Shown here: piece by piece, positions 18,992 through 27,024 of the stretch
How the letters are laid out: the number at the start of each line of letters is the position of its first letter
Numbering within the stretch: position 1 is the stretch's first letter
Source: Oxalobacteraceae bacterium
GTDB taxonomy: Bacteria > Pseudomonadota > Gammaproteobacteria > Burkholderiales > Burkholderiaceae_D
Direction: 5' to 3'
Assembly (NCBI GenBank): GCA_021768485.1
Contig: JAIZVZ010000040.1
Coordinates: 1 to 34,477 of the forward strand
DNA length: 34,477 nt
Made by a program: the position numbers and the translations under genes
Notes under the pieces: generated by a model
What the model was told of the DNA's origin: nothing
Seen by the model: the letters and a program-made list of their open reading frames with translations, nothing else
The model's database searches: none

Positions 18992-21658
18992 CTAACGTTT
19001 CAACACCATCCCCTGCCCGGTAGGCAGCGGGAACACGCGATACTGGCGCTGTTCGAACCACGCATCTTCGGCGATTTTCTGCTTTCGATACATGCCGCCC
19101 CACTCATAGTCGTCGAGAATCAGGACGCCGCCCGGCACCAGCCGCCCGAACAGGACTTCGAGCACGGCGATTTCGTACTCGGCGCTATTGAGATCGATAT
19201 GCATGTAGGCGATTTTTTCGGGCGCATTGCCGGCCAGCGAAGCCGGCAGCAAACCCTTGACCAGCCTGACCTGATCGTAGCCGGCAAAGCGCTGCACGAT
19301 TTCCTGATACAGGCCGTCTTCCTGGCCGGCAAAGGCGTGATCCTCGACCGGGTTGTAGTCGAAAGTGTCGTAGCCCCAAAAAGTCTTGGTGAATTCGCTG
19401 TTGCCGAAATAGTCGATCACGGTCTTCATGCCGGTGCCGCGATATACGCCGCATTCGACAAAGTCGCCCTCGAGCTGGGCGCAGTGATAGGCCGCGCAGG
19501 CCAGGATGTAGCGTCGCCAGGCAATCGCCTTGTCGGCGTCGTTTTGCTGATTGTCTTCCCACGATTTGCGAAAAGCCAGATCTTCAAACAGCGAATTGCC
19601 GCGGCCCCAGGTCATCAGATTATCGCCGAGATAGTAGCCCGGCACGACCAGTTTCAGCGCTTCGTCCATCAACGCATAAAACCTGACCGGGTCGGTCAGG
19701 CCCCACGAGGTCGGGACCTTGAAATTGAGGACGCGTCCGCTGTCGCTGATCGGTGTCTGCGCAGGCAATTTCATCGTTTTCTCCTTCGGCTTGATGTGCG
19801 GGCTGGCATGCACCAGGGGCAGCAGCAGGTTTTCAAGGTCGCGCACAAATTGCACGCTGTCGAACAGGCGGCAGGCGAGACGGTTTTCCTGCAAATGCCG
19901 CTTCAGAGCGGCCAGGCGGTCGCGGTCGCCGGCCAGCGCCACGGCTTTTTCTTCATACTCGGCCAGGCTGTAGCTGATCAGCTCGGGCAAATCGACGGCC
20001 CGCAGCAAACTGCCGGCCATGCGCGAGGCAAAGGTCGCCCCCGTATATGTGAGCAAGGGCAGACCGGCCCACAAGGCATCGCTGGCCGTGGTGCCGGCGT
20101 TGAATGGATAGGTGTCGAGAAACAGGTCGGCGATCTGATAGCGCGCCAGATAATCCATTGTCCCGGTGCGCGTGGCGAAAATCAGGCGTTCGCGGGCGAT
20201 GCCGTTTTGTTCGGCAGTCAGGCTCAGGTTTTCGCGCACCGAATCGTGGTCCGAGACCAGCCACAGCACGCTGCCCGGCACACGCCCCAGAATCCGCATC
20301 CAGCACAGAAACATCTCTTCATTGATCTTGAAATTATTATTGAACGAGCAGAAGACCAAAGCATCCTCGGGCAAGGCGCAGCTGGCGCGGCTCGGGCGCG
20401 GTCCGATGGCGCGCTGGCGGTCGTTGATCTGGAAGCAGTGCGGCATGTAGAGCGGCTTTTCGGTAAAAAACGGCGCCAGCTCCGGCGGCAAGACAAAGCG
20501 GTCGGCGATCACATAATCGATTTCGGGCAAGGCGCTGGTGCCGGGAAAGCCCAGATACGTCAACTGCACCGGCGCCGGCCGATACGACAGGATATTGGGC
20601 CGCGTGCCCAGCGTCAGGCCGTGCAGATCGACCAGGATATCGATTTCGTGGGCACGGATGACCTGCGCCGCCTGTTCGTCGCCGAGCTCGCCGATGCGGA
20701 TGAAATGATCGATGGCCTGGATGACGCGGGCCCGCAGCGGCGAGCCGTCTTCGCGGCTCCAGCAAAAACCATAGACTTCAAAGCGCCGGCGGTCATGCAG
20801 CTCATACAGTTCGGCCGTCAGAATCGATACCGCATGCGAAACGAAGTCGGACGACAGATAGCCGATGCGGATTTTTTGATGGCCATAGCCCTTGCTGCCG
20901 GCCAGCGGCGCCACGCCCTCGAGAACTTTTTCGCGGACGAAGCGGCGGGCCGCCGCCAGCTGCATGTGCGGCTGGTCCGATGCGCTGAGCATGGCCAGGG
21001 CCGAAGTGGCGGCAATCATTTCGGCCGTGCTCAAGCCCGGCAGCGGCTGGTATACAGGCCAGGCGCATTGCTTTTGGCGCAGATGAACCCAGTGGGTAAT
21101 GACGTTGGGCTGGCGCGGATCGATTTCCAGGCTGCGCGCGAGCGTTTGTTCGGCTTCCTTGTAGCGCTTGCGAATTTCGAGCAGACGCCCGATATTGTTC
21201 AGCGCCTGCAGCGCGTGCTGCTTGTCGGCAGCCACGCCCGCCCTGACGAAGGTGAGCACTTTGCCCCAGCTTGCCAGCGCCTCTTCAAATTGCTGGCCTT
21301 GCTCGAGCAAGGTCGCCAGATTGAGATGGGCTTCGATGAAATCGGATTTGAGGAAAATTGCCTGACGGTAAGCCTGCTCGGCACCGGCCTTGTCGCCGCT
21401 GTCGGACAGACTGACGCCGAAGTTGAAATAGACAGCGTAGGCAATTTCGGATTGACTATGCGCAAGCCAGCGACGATACAGCGCAATTGCGGCCTCGGGC
21501 TTTCCCTGCCCGGTTAAAGATTGGGCTGCTGAAAACAGATCGATGACACTCATGGCGCCGCTGCTCGCCTGCCGCAGGGCAGCGTCGAGCGCATCGGGCG
21601 CAGCCCGCGGCGAAACGCTATGCCTGTCTTTCTTTCTGCTCATAGTTGGCCTTCGCAT
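18992..21658 (-). CDS. fusion of OGT/SPINDLY-type GT41 glycosyltransferase and TylF-type O-methyltransferase
   Basis: The 888-residue product has three parts. Residues about 35-195 are TPR-like repeats (FNFGVSLSDSGDKAGAEQAY; AHLNLATLLEQGQQFEEAL). Residues about 260-620 are a GT41 O-linked GlcNAc transferase-like domain with SSDFVSHAVS, DLHGLTLGTRPNIL (about 339), LTYLGFPGT and DTYPFNAGTTASDALWAGLP (about 511), the donor-binding signature. Residues 629-888 resemble TylF/macrocin O-methyltransferase, with DFVECGVYRG, WGYDTFDYNP (about 760), HIDLNSAEYE (about 818) and LDDYEWGG (about 846). GT41 enzymes transfer sugar to Ser/Thr of proteins, and TylF enzymes O-methylate sugars using SAM, so the fusion may attach and methylate a glycan. 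ATG 21658 and ATG 21643 are both possible starts. The junction keeps a complete ribosome binding site and ATG (19774). Confidence 0.9.
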   Translation of the reverse strand: MRRPTMSRKKDRHSVSPRAAPDALDAALRQASSGAMSVIDLFSAAQSLTGQGKPEAAIALYRRWLAHSQSEIAYAVYFNFGVSLSDSGDKAGAEQAYRQAIFLKSDFIEAHLNLATLLEQGQQFEEALASWGKVLTFVRAGVAADKQHALQALNNIGRLLEIRKRYKEAEQTLARSLEIDPRQPNVITHWVHLRQKQCAWPVYQPLPGLSTAEMIAATSALAMLSASDQPHMQLAAARRFVREKVLEGVAPLAGSKGYGHQKIRIGYLSSDFVSHAVSILTAELYELHDRRRFEVYGFCWSREDGSPLRARVIQAIDHFIRIGELGDEQAAQVIRAHEIDILVDLHGLTLGTRPNILSYRPAPVQLTYLGFPGTSALPEIDYVIADRFVLPPELAPFFTEKPLYMPHCFQINDRQRAIGPRPSRASCALPEDALVFCSFNNNFKINEEMFLCWMRILGRVPGSVLWLVSDHDSVRENLSLTAEQNGIARERLIFATRTGTMDYLARYQIADLFLDTYPFNAGTTASDALWAGLPLLTYTGATFASRMAGSLLRAVDLPELISYSLAEYEEKAVALAGDRDRLAALKRHLQENRLACRLFDSVQFVRDLENLLLPLVHASPHIKPKEKTMKLPAQTPISDSGRVLNFKVPTSWGLTDPVRFYALMDEALKLVVPGYYLGDNLMTWGRGNSLFEDLAFRKSWEDNQQNDADKAIAWRRYILACAAYHCAQLEGDFVECGVYRGTGMKTVIDYFGNSEFTKTFWGYDTFDYNPVEDHAFAGQEDGLYQEIVQRFAGYDQVRLVKGLLPASLAGNAPEKIAYMHIDLNSAEYEIAVLEVLFGRLVPGGVLILDDYEWGGMYRKQKIAEDAWFEQRQYRVFPLPTGQGMVLKR
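19772..19787 (-). promoter_or_regulatory. internal ribosome binding site and start for the methyltransferase domain
   Basis: On the minus strand GAAGGAG is followed by six bases (AAAACG) and then ATG at 19774, in frame with the long fusion ORF. The codons form KEKT-MKLPAQTP at the domain junction. Initiation here would yield a free 260-residue TylF-type methyltransferase ending at 18992. The match to the Shine-Dalgarno core and its spacing are better than at the annotated start of the fusion. Confidence 0.6.
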
Positions 21659-22105
21659 ACATCATGCCGGCTGCCGTCACTGTTGCCCACCGCCGCCGTT
21701 CGCCGGCCATTCTGAAACGAAACAGGCGTCCGCACTTGCCATCTGCCGTCGCATTAGACCGCAGGCGGCTGCATAGTATCGCGCGTTTGCGGCCAGAGTT
21801 AAAGCACCGGCTTGAAGTAAAAACTGCGCTATAAAATTCGCGGCAAATTATGACTGGAAAGGAAGCAATAATCTGACCGAAGGCGGCAGCGGCACAGCAA
21901 AGGAGAAATGGAAGGAAACGACAGTGACAGGGAATCGAGCCGGGAATGGATACAGGCAGGCGGCAAAGCCGGGCGGCTATTGGCGCCGGCATTTTTTCTC
22001 GCGACAAAAAAAATTTACACTTCCCGTCGGTGCTGGCGCCAGACAGGCTTTGGAGCATGGGCCACGGCAAATCCGCCTCAATTGAAGTTTTTTTTACAGC
22101 AAGCC
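21659..22105. other. gene-free region between the OGT fusion and flagellin promoters
   Basis: No convincing gene is seen. An antisense frame (22208 to 21618) and a 66-codon plus frame at 21908 are open but show no protein-like features. The right part is AT-rich with poly-A and poly-T runs. The promoter of the divergent OGT-TylF gene should lie here, but no clear -35/-10 pair could be picked on the minus strand. Confidence 0.4.
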
Positions 22106-22132
22106 TAAAGTTTTCAAAATTGCTGGCGTAAT
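22106..22132 (+). promoter_or_regulatory. possible second, degenerate sigma-28 promoter
   Basis: TAAAGTTT at 22106-22113 matches the full sigma-28 -35 consensus. Eleven bases later comes GGCGTAAT (22125-22132) where GCCGATAA is expected, matching 4 of 8 positions. It lies 107 bases upstream of the main flagellin promoter. Confidence 0.3.
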
Positions 22133-22133
22133 A

Positions 22134-22146
22134 GTACAGAATGTAC
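22134..22146. other. small dyad upstream of the flagellin promoter
   Basis: GTACA and TGTAC flank GAA, forming a 13-base inverted repeat about 70 bases upstream of the flagellin -35 box. It could bind a regulator, but arms of 5 bp can arise by chance. Confidence 0.25.
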
Positions 22147-22212
22147 GTTTGCGCCCCTCGCAAAAACGCGAAAAATATTACACAAAAAAAATAAAGCGCG
22201 TGATTCAAGTCC

Positions 22213-22239
22213 TAAACTTTTTGAGTTCCTGACCGATAA
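22213..22239 (+). promoter_or_regulatory. sigma-28 (FliA) promoter of flagellin
   Basis: TAAACTTT at 22213-22220 and ACCGATAA at 22232-22239 are separated by 11 bases, so TAAA and the -10 octamer are 15 bases apart. This is the canonical TAAA-N15-GCCGATAA arrangement with one mismatch in the -10. Transcription should start near 22246, giving a leader of about 95 bases before the fliC ATG. It fits class-III control of flagellin. Confidence 0.88.
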
Positions 22240-22261
22240 AACTTTCAACAGCGGTTTGAAT

Positions 22262-22306
22262 GCCTCAATCCACGAGAGGCAGACCAAAGTAAATGGCACG
22301 GTGCCA
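22262..22306 (+). promoter_or_regulatory. two small hairpins in the flagellin leader
   Basis: GCCTC (22262-22266) pairs with GAGGC (22276-22280) across a 9-base loop. TGGCAC (22294-22299) and GTGCCA (22301-22306) form a perfect dyad around one G. A TTTTT run lies 4 bases after the second. The ribosome binding site AAGGAGA (22329-22335) lies further downstream and is not in either stem. They may stabilise the abundant flagellin mRNA or tune its translation. Confidence 0.4.
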
Positions 22307-22340
22307 GTAGTTTTTAGCTTGTCGTACAAGGAGATTCAAA

Positions 22341-23552
22341 ATGCCTTCATATATTAATACCAACATTGCTTCCATTAATACCCAACGCAATTTGACCACG
22401 TCCCAAAGTAGCTTGAACATCTCGATTCAACGCTTGTCGTCCGGTCTGCGCGTCAACAGCGCGAAAGACGATGCGGCGGGTCTGTCGATCGCTACACGCA
22501 TGGACTCCCAAATCAAAGGTCAAACGGTAGCAATGCGGAATGCCAATGACGCGATTTCTTATGCGCAAACGGCTGAAGGCGCGTTGGGTAAGATTACCGA
22601 TTCGCTGCAACGTATGCGCGAACTGGCCGTTCAGTCTGCCAATGCGACCAATAGTGGTGCCGACCGCTCCAATCTGGACAAGGAATTTACGCAGTTGCAA
22701 GACGAAGTTACCCGTCTGACCAACAACACGAAATTCAACGGCGCCTCGGTACTGGGCGAAGCCGCTGGCGCAGCCACCGTCACCAAAACCTTCCAGGTTG
22801 GTGCGGACACGACCGATACCATTGATATCACCAGCAACAATCTGAGCCAGGCAACCAGCCAGACAGCGATCGCCGCTACCCGCGCCTATTCGCTCAATGT
22901 GGTCGGCGACATGTCGCAAGCCGAAAACGACGCAGCGGTAGCGCGCTTTACCGCTGCCGGCGGTACCGTCACGGCGACGACCATGACGGCAGGCTCGACC
23001 AATGCCACGACCGGCGTCATTACCCCGGGCACGGTCACGGCAGGTGCGATTACTGCAGGCGGCACCGCAACAGCAGCCGATATCGCCGTCGTTCAGGCCA
23101 ATATCAACGCCAACGTTGCAGCGGCACAGGCAGCAGCCAAGCTCGATCCGGCCGCTACTCTGGTCGACAATGCCGACGGCAAAGCGGCCACGCTCACCAG
23201 CACGGTTGCGACAGCTTCTTCCGCCTTTACTGCGGCGCAAAAGACTTCGCTGACCAATGCCGGTACCGCGGCCGACGCCGAAGCGGCAATCACGCAACTG
23301 GACGCGGCACTGACGGAAATTAACACCGAACGTGCGAACGTCGGTGCGGTACAAAACCGTTTCAGTTCCGTTATCGGTAACTTGCAAGTGTCGGTGGAAA
23401 ACCAGTCTGCATCGAGAAGCCGCATCATGGATGCCGACTTCGCCAACGAAACGGCGAATCTGGCCCGCGGTCAGATCTTGCAACAAGCTGGTACGGCGAT
23501 GTTGGCGCAAGCGAACTCGATGCCTAACGGCGTGCTGGCCCTGTTGCGCTAA
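22341..23552 (+). CDS. fliC: flagellin
   Basis: This is the filament subunit, exported by the flagellar type III system. In the 403-residue product, residues 1-140 are the conserved N-terminal D0/D1 helices (NTNIASINTQRNL, LSSGLRVNSAKDDAAGLSIA, AEGALGKITDSLQRMRELAVQ). Residues about 318-403 are the C-terminal D1/D0 helices ending MPNGVLALLR. The middle (about 141-317) is a variable Ala/Thr/Gly-rich region with short TAG-type repeats (TMTAGST, TVTAGAI, ITAGGTA) rich in Ser and Thr. Those residues could be O-glycosylated by the neighbouring pseudaminic acid system, an inference from location. There is no signal peptide, as expected. A strong AAGGAGA site and a near-consensus sigma-28 promoter precede it. 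It is the only flagellin in the window. Confidence 0.98.
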   Translation: MPSYINTNIASINTQRNLTTSQSSLNISIQRLSSGLRVNSAKDDAAGLSIATRMDSQIKGQTVAMRNANDAISYAQTAEGALGKITDSLQRMRELAVQSANATNSGADRSNLDKEFTQLQDEVTRLTNNTKFNGASVLGEAAGAATVTKTFQVGADTTDTIDITSNNLSQATSQTAIAATRAYSLNVVGDMSQAENDAAVARFTAAGGTVTATTMTAGSTNATTGVITPGTVTAGAITAGGTATAADIAVVQANINANVAAAQAAAKLDPAATLVDNADGKAATLTSTVATASSAFTAAQKTSLTNAGTAADAEAAITQLDAALTEINTERANVGAVQNRFSSVIGNLQVSVENQSASRSRIMDADFANETANLARGQILQQAGTAMLAQANSMPNGVLALLR

Positions 23553-23593
23553 GCTTGATGACGGCGCCGGCTGGTTGATAAGTTGAACAGAGC

Positions 23594-23651
23594 TGCCAAT
23601 TGGCACTACTTTTGACTCTTACAACATAGTCGGCGCTGGCATAATAGCGCC
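23594..23651 (+). other. palindromes in the fliC-flaG gap
   Basis: TGCCAATTGGCA (23594-23605) is a perfect 12-bp palindrome 41 bases after the fliC stop. GGCGCT (23632-23637) pairs with AGCGCC (23646-23651) around an 8-base loop. Neither is followed by a clean T run (CTACTTTT after the first). They may attenuate or process the fliC transcript before flaG. Confidence 0.3.
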
Positions 23652-23728
23652 ATTGTCCCCGCGCGACCGCATTGTGTGCCCAACAGCATGCATGGGGCCG
23701 CGCGGATATTTTATAAGGATAAGCAATC

Positions 23729-24094
23729 ATGACTGCGTCAAATATCACTGCCCTTAACACTTCGCCCACCCCGGTGGCGGCCACGGCAGTCAGCAAACGA
23801 GATATGCCGGCCGTTACAACTGACAAGGCCGACGCGGTTTCGCAAACTTCCGAAACTGGTGCCAAACCCAGTGCTGCCGAACTGCAAAAAGCCGTAGACA
23901 CCCTCAATAAATTCGTCAAACCGACTGCGCACTCGATCAATTTTTCGGTCGATACCAGCACCGGCAAGACAGTTATCAAGGTGATGGATACGGAAAACAA
24001 TACCGTATTGCAACAATTTCCCAGCGCAGATGCCTTGTCGATGGCGCGCGCACTGGATAAATTGCAAGGCGTGCTAGTCAAAGAGACGGCATAA
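23729..24094 (+). CDS. flaG: FlaG family protein
   Basis: FlaG proteins are small and lie next to flagellin and fliD; they influence filament length in several bacteria. The 121-residue product has a disordered Thr/Ala-rich first half and a C-terminal FlaG domain (about 50-121). The domain carries LQKAVDTLNKFV, HSINFSVDTSTGKTVIKVMD and QFPSADALSMARAL, the last being the typical I-P-x-E/D-like helix region. An AAGGATAAG site precedes ATG 23729. It sits 176 bases after fliC and 36 bases before fliD and was probably transcribed with fliD-fliS-fliT. Confidence 0.88.
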   Translation: MTASNITALNTSPTPVAATAVSKRDMPAVTTDKADAVSQTSETGAKPSAAELQKAVDTLNKFVKPTAHSINFSVDTSTGKTVIKVMDTENNTVLQQFPSADALSMARALDKLQGVLVKETA

Positions 24095-24130
24095 GGTAGC
24101 CGCTGAGCTGGCTGCAACAAAGGATTTCAT

Positions 24131-26134
24131 ATGGCTATTTCCTCTTCAGGTATCGGTTCCGGTTTGCCGGTCGATTCGATCGTTTCGAAATTGATGGCAG
24201 TCGAACAACAGCCGATTACCGCCCTGCAAAAAAAGGAAACCAGCTATACCGCGCAACTGACTGCATACGGCACAGTGCAAAGCTCACTGTCGACCTTCCA
24301 GAGCGCCGTCAACGACCTCAACAATGCCCACCTCTACAATGCTGTCGCCGCCACGGTCGGCGATAGCTCGGTATTGACTGCAAGCACGGGCACCGATGCT
24401 GCGCCCGGCAATTATTCATTGACAGTATCACAACTGGCGCAGGCGCAAAAGCTGGCCTCAGCCGGCCAGGCCAGTGCCACCACCGCCATCGGCAACGGCA
24501 CCCTGACCTTCGATTTCGGCACCATCAATGGCACGTCCAGCAACGGCAAATATACGGGTGCCAGCTTCGTGAGCAATGGCGATGGCGCCAAAACCATCAC
24601 CATCGATTCAAGCAATAACACGCTGACCGGCATCATGAATGCCATTAACAGCGCGCAAATGGGCGTCACCGCCACCATCATCAACGATGGCGGCACCTCG
24701 CCCTACCGGCTGTCGCTGACCTCGACCAGCACCGGCGAAGCCAATAGCATGAAAATATCGGTCGGCGGCGGCGATGCGGCACTGACCTCGCTGATGACGC
24801 AAGACCCGGCCGGCTCGCAAGCGATGATCGAAACGAGCGCTGCCAAAAACGCCGAGCTGACAATCGACGGCGTCGCGGTCTCGAAAGCCTCGAATACCGT
24901 CACCGACGCCATCGCCGGCGTCACGCTCAATCTACAAAAGACCAATGTCGGTTCGCCGACCTCAGTCTCGGTGGCGCTGAACTCGACCGCAATCACGACT
25001 GCGGTCAATAAATTTGTCAGCAGCTACAACGCCCTCAACAGCACGCTGACTTCGATGACCGCGGTCTCTTACGACGAAACGACGTCGAAGGCGACCAGCG
25101 GCGCGCTCGGCGGCGACCTGACCACGCAAAGCATACAGACCGCGCTGCGCCGCGTCTTGACCACGGCGATCAACGGCGGCAGCGACAGCTTTTCAGTCCT
25201 GTCCGATATCGGCGTGACGGTACAGAAAGACGGTACGCTGGCCACCGACAACAGCAAATTGCAAGCGGCGATCAACAACAATTACACCAAGATCGCGGGC
25301 CTGTTTGCATCGGTCGGCAACACCACCGACGGCCTCTCCAACTATGACAGCGCGACCGCCAACACCAAACCGGGCGCCTACGCCGTCAATGTCTCGCAAG
25401 TGGCCACCCAGGCCCGCCTGAGCGGCTCGGCGGCGGCGGCCACGACCATCGTCGCCGGCGTCAACGATACGCTGACGGTCAATCTCGATGGCATCCCGTC
25501 GACCATCACGCTCGATGCCGGAACCTATGCCTCGCCGGCGGCGCTGGCGGCCCAGCTGCAGACCACCATCAATGGCGTCAATGCCTTTTCGGCGCTGGCC
25601 TCGGCGGTCACCGTCACCGCCGACGGCAGCGGCGTGCTGAACATCCGCTCGAACCGCTTCGGCGCCGGCTCGGCCGTCGCCGTCAGCGGCGATGGCGCCG
25701 CCAGCCTGTTCGGCATCGCGCCGACCAGCGTGACCGGGGTCGATGTCGAAGGTTCGATCAACGGCGTGCCGGCGGTCGCGGTCGGCCAGTATTTGACCGG
25801 CGCCGCCGGCGACCCGTCCGAAGGCTTGAAAATCAAGGTCACCGGCGGCGGCACCGGCGATCGCGGCACCGTCAGTTACAGCAAAGGCTACGCCGACCAG
25901 TTCAGCACCCTGCTGACGGCCCAGCTCGACGCCACCAAAGGACCGATTGCCACGCGCACGGCCGGCATCAATCAGTCCCTGAAAACCATGGACAAGACGA
26001 TTGCCGACCTGACCGCACGCAACGCGCAGACCGAAGCGCGCTACCGCGCCAAATTTTCGGCGCTCGACACCACCATGTCCAACCTGAGCGCCACCAGCAC
26101 CTCGCTGGCGGCGCAACTGGCCAAGTTATCGTAG
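24131..26134 (+). CDS. fliD: flagellar filament cap protein (hook-associated protein 2)
   Basis: FliD forms the pentameric cap under which flagellin monomers fold into the filament. The 667-residue product begins with the FliD_N signature SGIGSGLPVDSIVSKLMAVE and has TVSQLAQAQKLAS near residue 100. It contains flagellin IN-type motifs, most clearly around 445-500 (LAAQLQTTINGVNAF and VTADGSGVLNIRSNRFG). The C terminus is a coiled coil (about 610-667, IADLTARNAQTEARYRAKFSAL) that mediates assembly. It is longer than E. coli FliD (468 residues) because of the extra IN-containing central part, likely outward-facing domains. An AAAGGA ribosome site precedes ATG 24131. Order with flaG, fliS and fliT is standard. 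Confidence 0.97.
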   Translation: MAISSSGIGSGLPVDSIVSKLMAVEQQPITALQKKETSYTAQLTAYGTVQSSLSTFQSAVNDLNNAHLYNAVAATVGDSSVLTASTGTDAAPGNYSLTVSQLAQAQKLASAGQASATTAIGNGTLTFDFGTINGTSSNGKYTGASFVSNGDGAKTITIDSSNNTLTGIMNAINSAQMGVTATIINDGGTSPYRLSLTSTSTGEANSMKISVGGGDAALTSLMTQDPAGSQAMIETSAAKNAELTIDGVAVSKASNTVTDAIAGVTLNLQKTNVGSPTSVSVALNSTAITTAVNKFVSSYNALNSTLTSMTAVSYDETTSKATSGALGGDLTTQSIQTALRRVLTTAINGGSDSFSVLSDIGVTVQKDGTLATDNSKLQAAINNNYTKIAGLFASVGNTTDGLSNYDSATANTKPGAYAVNVSQVATQARLSGSAAAATTIVAGVNDTLTVNLDGIPSTITLDAGTYASPAALAAQLQTTINGVNAFSALASAVTVTADGSGVLNIRSNRFGAGSAVAVSGDGAASLFGIAPTSVTGVDVEGSINGVPAVAVGQYLTGAAGDPSEGLKIKVTGGGTGDRGTVSYSKGYADQFSTLLTAQLDATKGPIATRTAGINQSLKTMDKTIADLTARNAQTEARYRAKFSALDTTMSNLSATSTSLAAQLAKLS

Positions 26135-26183
26135 AAAAAGTCGTAGAACTCATTACCTTACCAGCCACAAAGAGGAATCAATC

Positions 26184-26684
26184 ATGTTCGGATCGCAAAA
26201 AAGTGCAGCACAAGCTTACGCCAGCGTCGGGGTGGAAACCGGGGTCGTTGCCGCCAGTCCGCACAAACTCATCGTGATGCTGTTCGATGGCGCGATAACG
26301 GCCATTAGCAATGCCTTGCAGATGCTGAACGCCGGCGATATCGCAGGCAAAGGGGCCTCGATTTCGCATGCCATCACGATCATCGACAGCGGCTTGAATG
26401 CCAGTCTCGATAAAAAAGTCGGCGGAGAAATTGCAGAAAGCCTCAGTGCGCTATACTCTTACATGGCGAACCGCCTGCTGGAGGCCAATTTGCAAAACGA
26501 CGCGACCATGTTGCATGAAGTACACCGCTTGCTGATGGATTTACGCAGTGCCTGGATCGCCATCGACGATACCCAGGCGCCGGCCGGCGAACGCGTGGCG
26601 CCCGTGACGACGCTGGCGCCGGTCGCCAAAAAATCCGGTTATGAAACATTTGCGCCACGTTCCGCCGTCTTTTTATCGGCCTGA
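26184..26684 (+). CDS. fliS: flagellin export chaperone FliS
   Basis: FliS binds the C terminus of flagellin in the cytoplasm and delivers it to the export gate. The 166-residue product has AAQAYASVGVETGVVAASPHKLIVMLFDGA, presented here in two recognisable halves (AQAYASVGVET; SPHKLIVMLFDGA). ALYSYMANRLLEANLQND, also conserved, follows near residues 90-107. The four-helix core ends near residue 130. A tail of about 35 residues, Ala/Pro-rich and ending APRSAVFLSA, goes beyond the usual 125-140-residue length. A good AAAGAGGAA site precedes ATG 26184. fliT begins 10 bases after its stop. Confidence 0.95.
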   Translation: MFGSQKSAAQAYASVGVETGVVAASPHKLIVMLFDGAITAISNALQMLNAGDIAGKGASISHAITIIDSGLNASLDKKVGGEIAESLSALYSYMANRLLEANLQNDATMLHEVHRLLMDLRSAWIAIDDTQAPAGERVAPVTTLAPVAKKSGYETFAPRSAVFLSA

Positions 26685-26694
26685 CCTTGCTGCC

Positions 26695-27018
26695 ATGACA
26701 AACCTTGACCATCCCGTATTGTGCTATCAGCAACTGTCCGACCTGTGCGCACAAATGCTGCAGGCGGCGCGCGATGCCGACTGGGACAGGATTGGTCCAC
26801 TTGAAATAAGTTATTCGAGCGAAGTACAGCGCCTCGATCGCCTCGCCGTCCCGCCCTCACCGGAGCTGCGCGCCAAGCTGGCCGACATGATCAGACACAT
26901 TCTGGTCGACGAGAGCGAAGTGCGGAGCATGGTCGCGCAACGCATGAGCCAGTTGTCGGCCCTCGCTTCGAGCGCCGGCACAGAACGCAAGCTGGCGCGC
27001 GCATACGGCGGCAGGTAG
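26695..27018 (+). CDS. fliT: FliT-like flagellar chaperone
   Basis: FliT-type proteins bind FliD and, in enterics, also the FlhDC regulator. The 107-residue product is almost entirely helical and weakly conserved. It is recognised by position directly after fliS, size, and the pattern LCYQQLSDLCAQMLQAARDADWD followed by a central hydrophobic helix (about 50-70) and ILVDESEVRSMV. ATG 26695 was chosen over an in-frame ATG at 26641 because the latter lies inside fliS and adds residues that overlap its tail. No strong Shine-Dalgarno is seen, which suggests coupling to fliS. Assignment rests more on context than on motif. Confidence 0.75.
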   Translation: MTNLDHPVLCYQQLSDLCAQMLQAARDADWDRIGPLEISYSSEVQRLDRLAVPPSPELRAKLADMIRHILVDESEVRSMVAQRMSQLSALASSAGTERKLARAYGGR

Positions 27019-27024
27019 GCCAGC

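Noticed and set aside
19199-21517. A 772-codon plus-strand frame opposite the OGT-TylF gene
   Set aside because: It is a shadow of the minus-strand gene, whose GT41 and TylF motifs are clear; the plus frame shows no domain pattern.
21908-22108. A 66-codon plus frame after an AAGGAG site
   Set aside because: The spacing from GGAG to ATG is only two bases and the peptide has no recognisable feature.
21618-22208. A 196-codon minus-strand frame in the fliC upstream region
   Set aside because: It overlaps the flagellin promoter region and the start of the OGT gene, is rich in Cys and Phe from AT-rich non-coding sequence, and resembles no protein.
22294-22306. TGGCACG in the flagellin leader as a sigma-54 -24 element
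   Set aside because: The -12 TTGC element is missing at the required distance, and the site lies downstream of the sigma-28 start.
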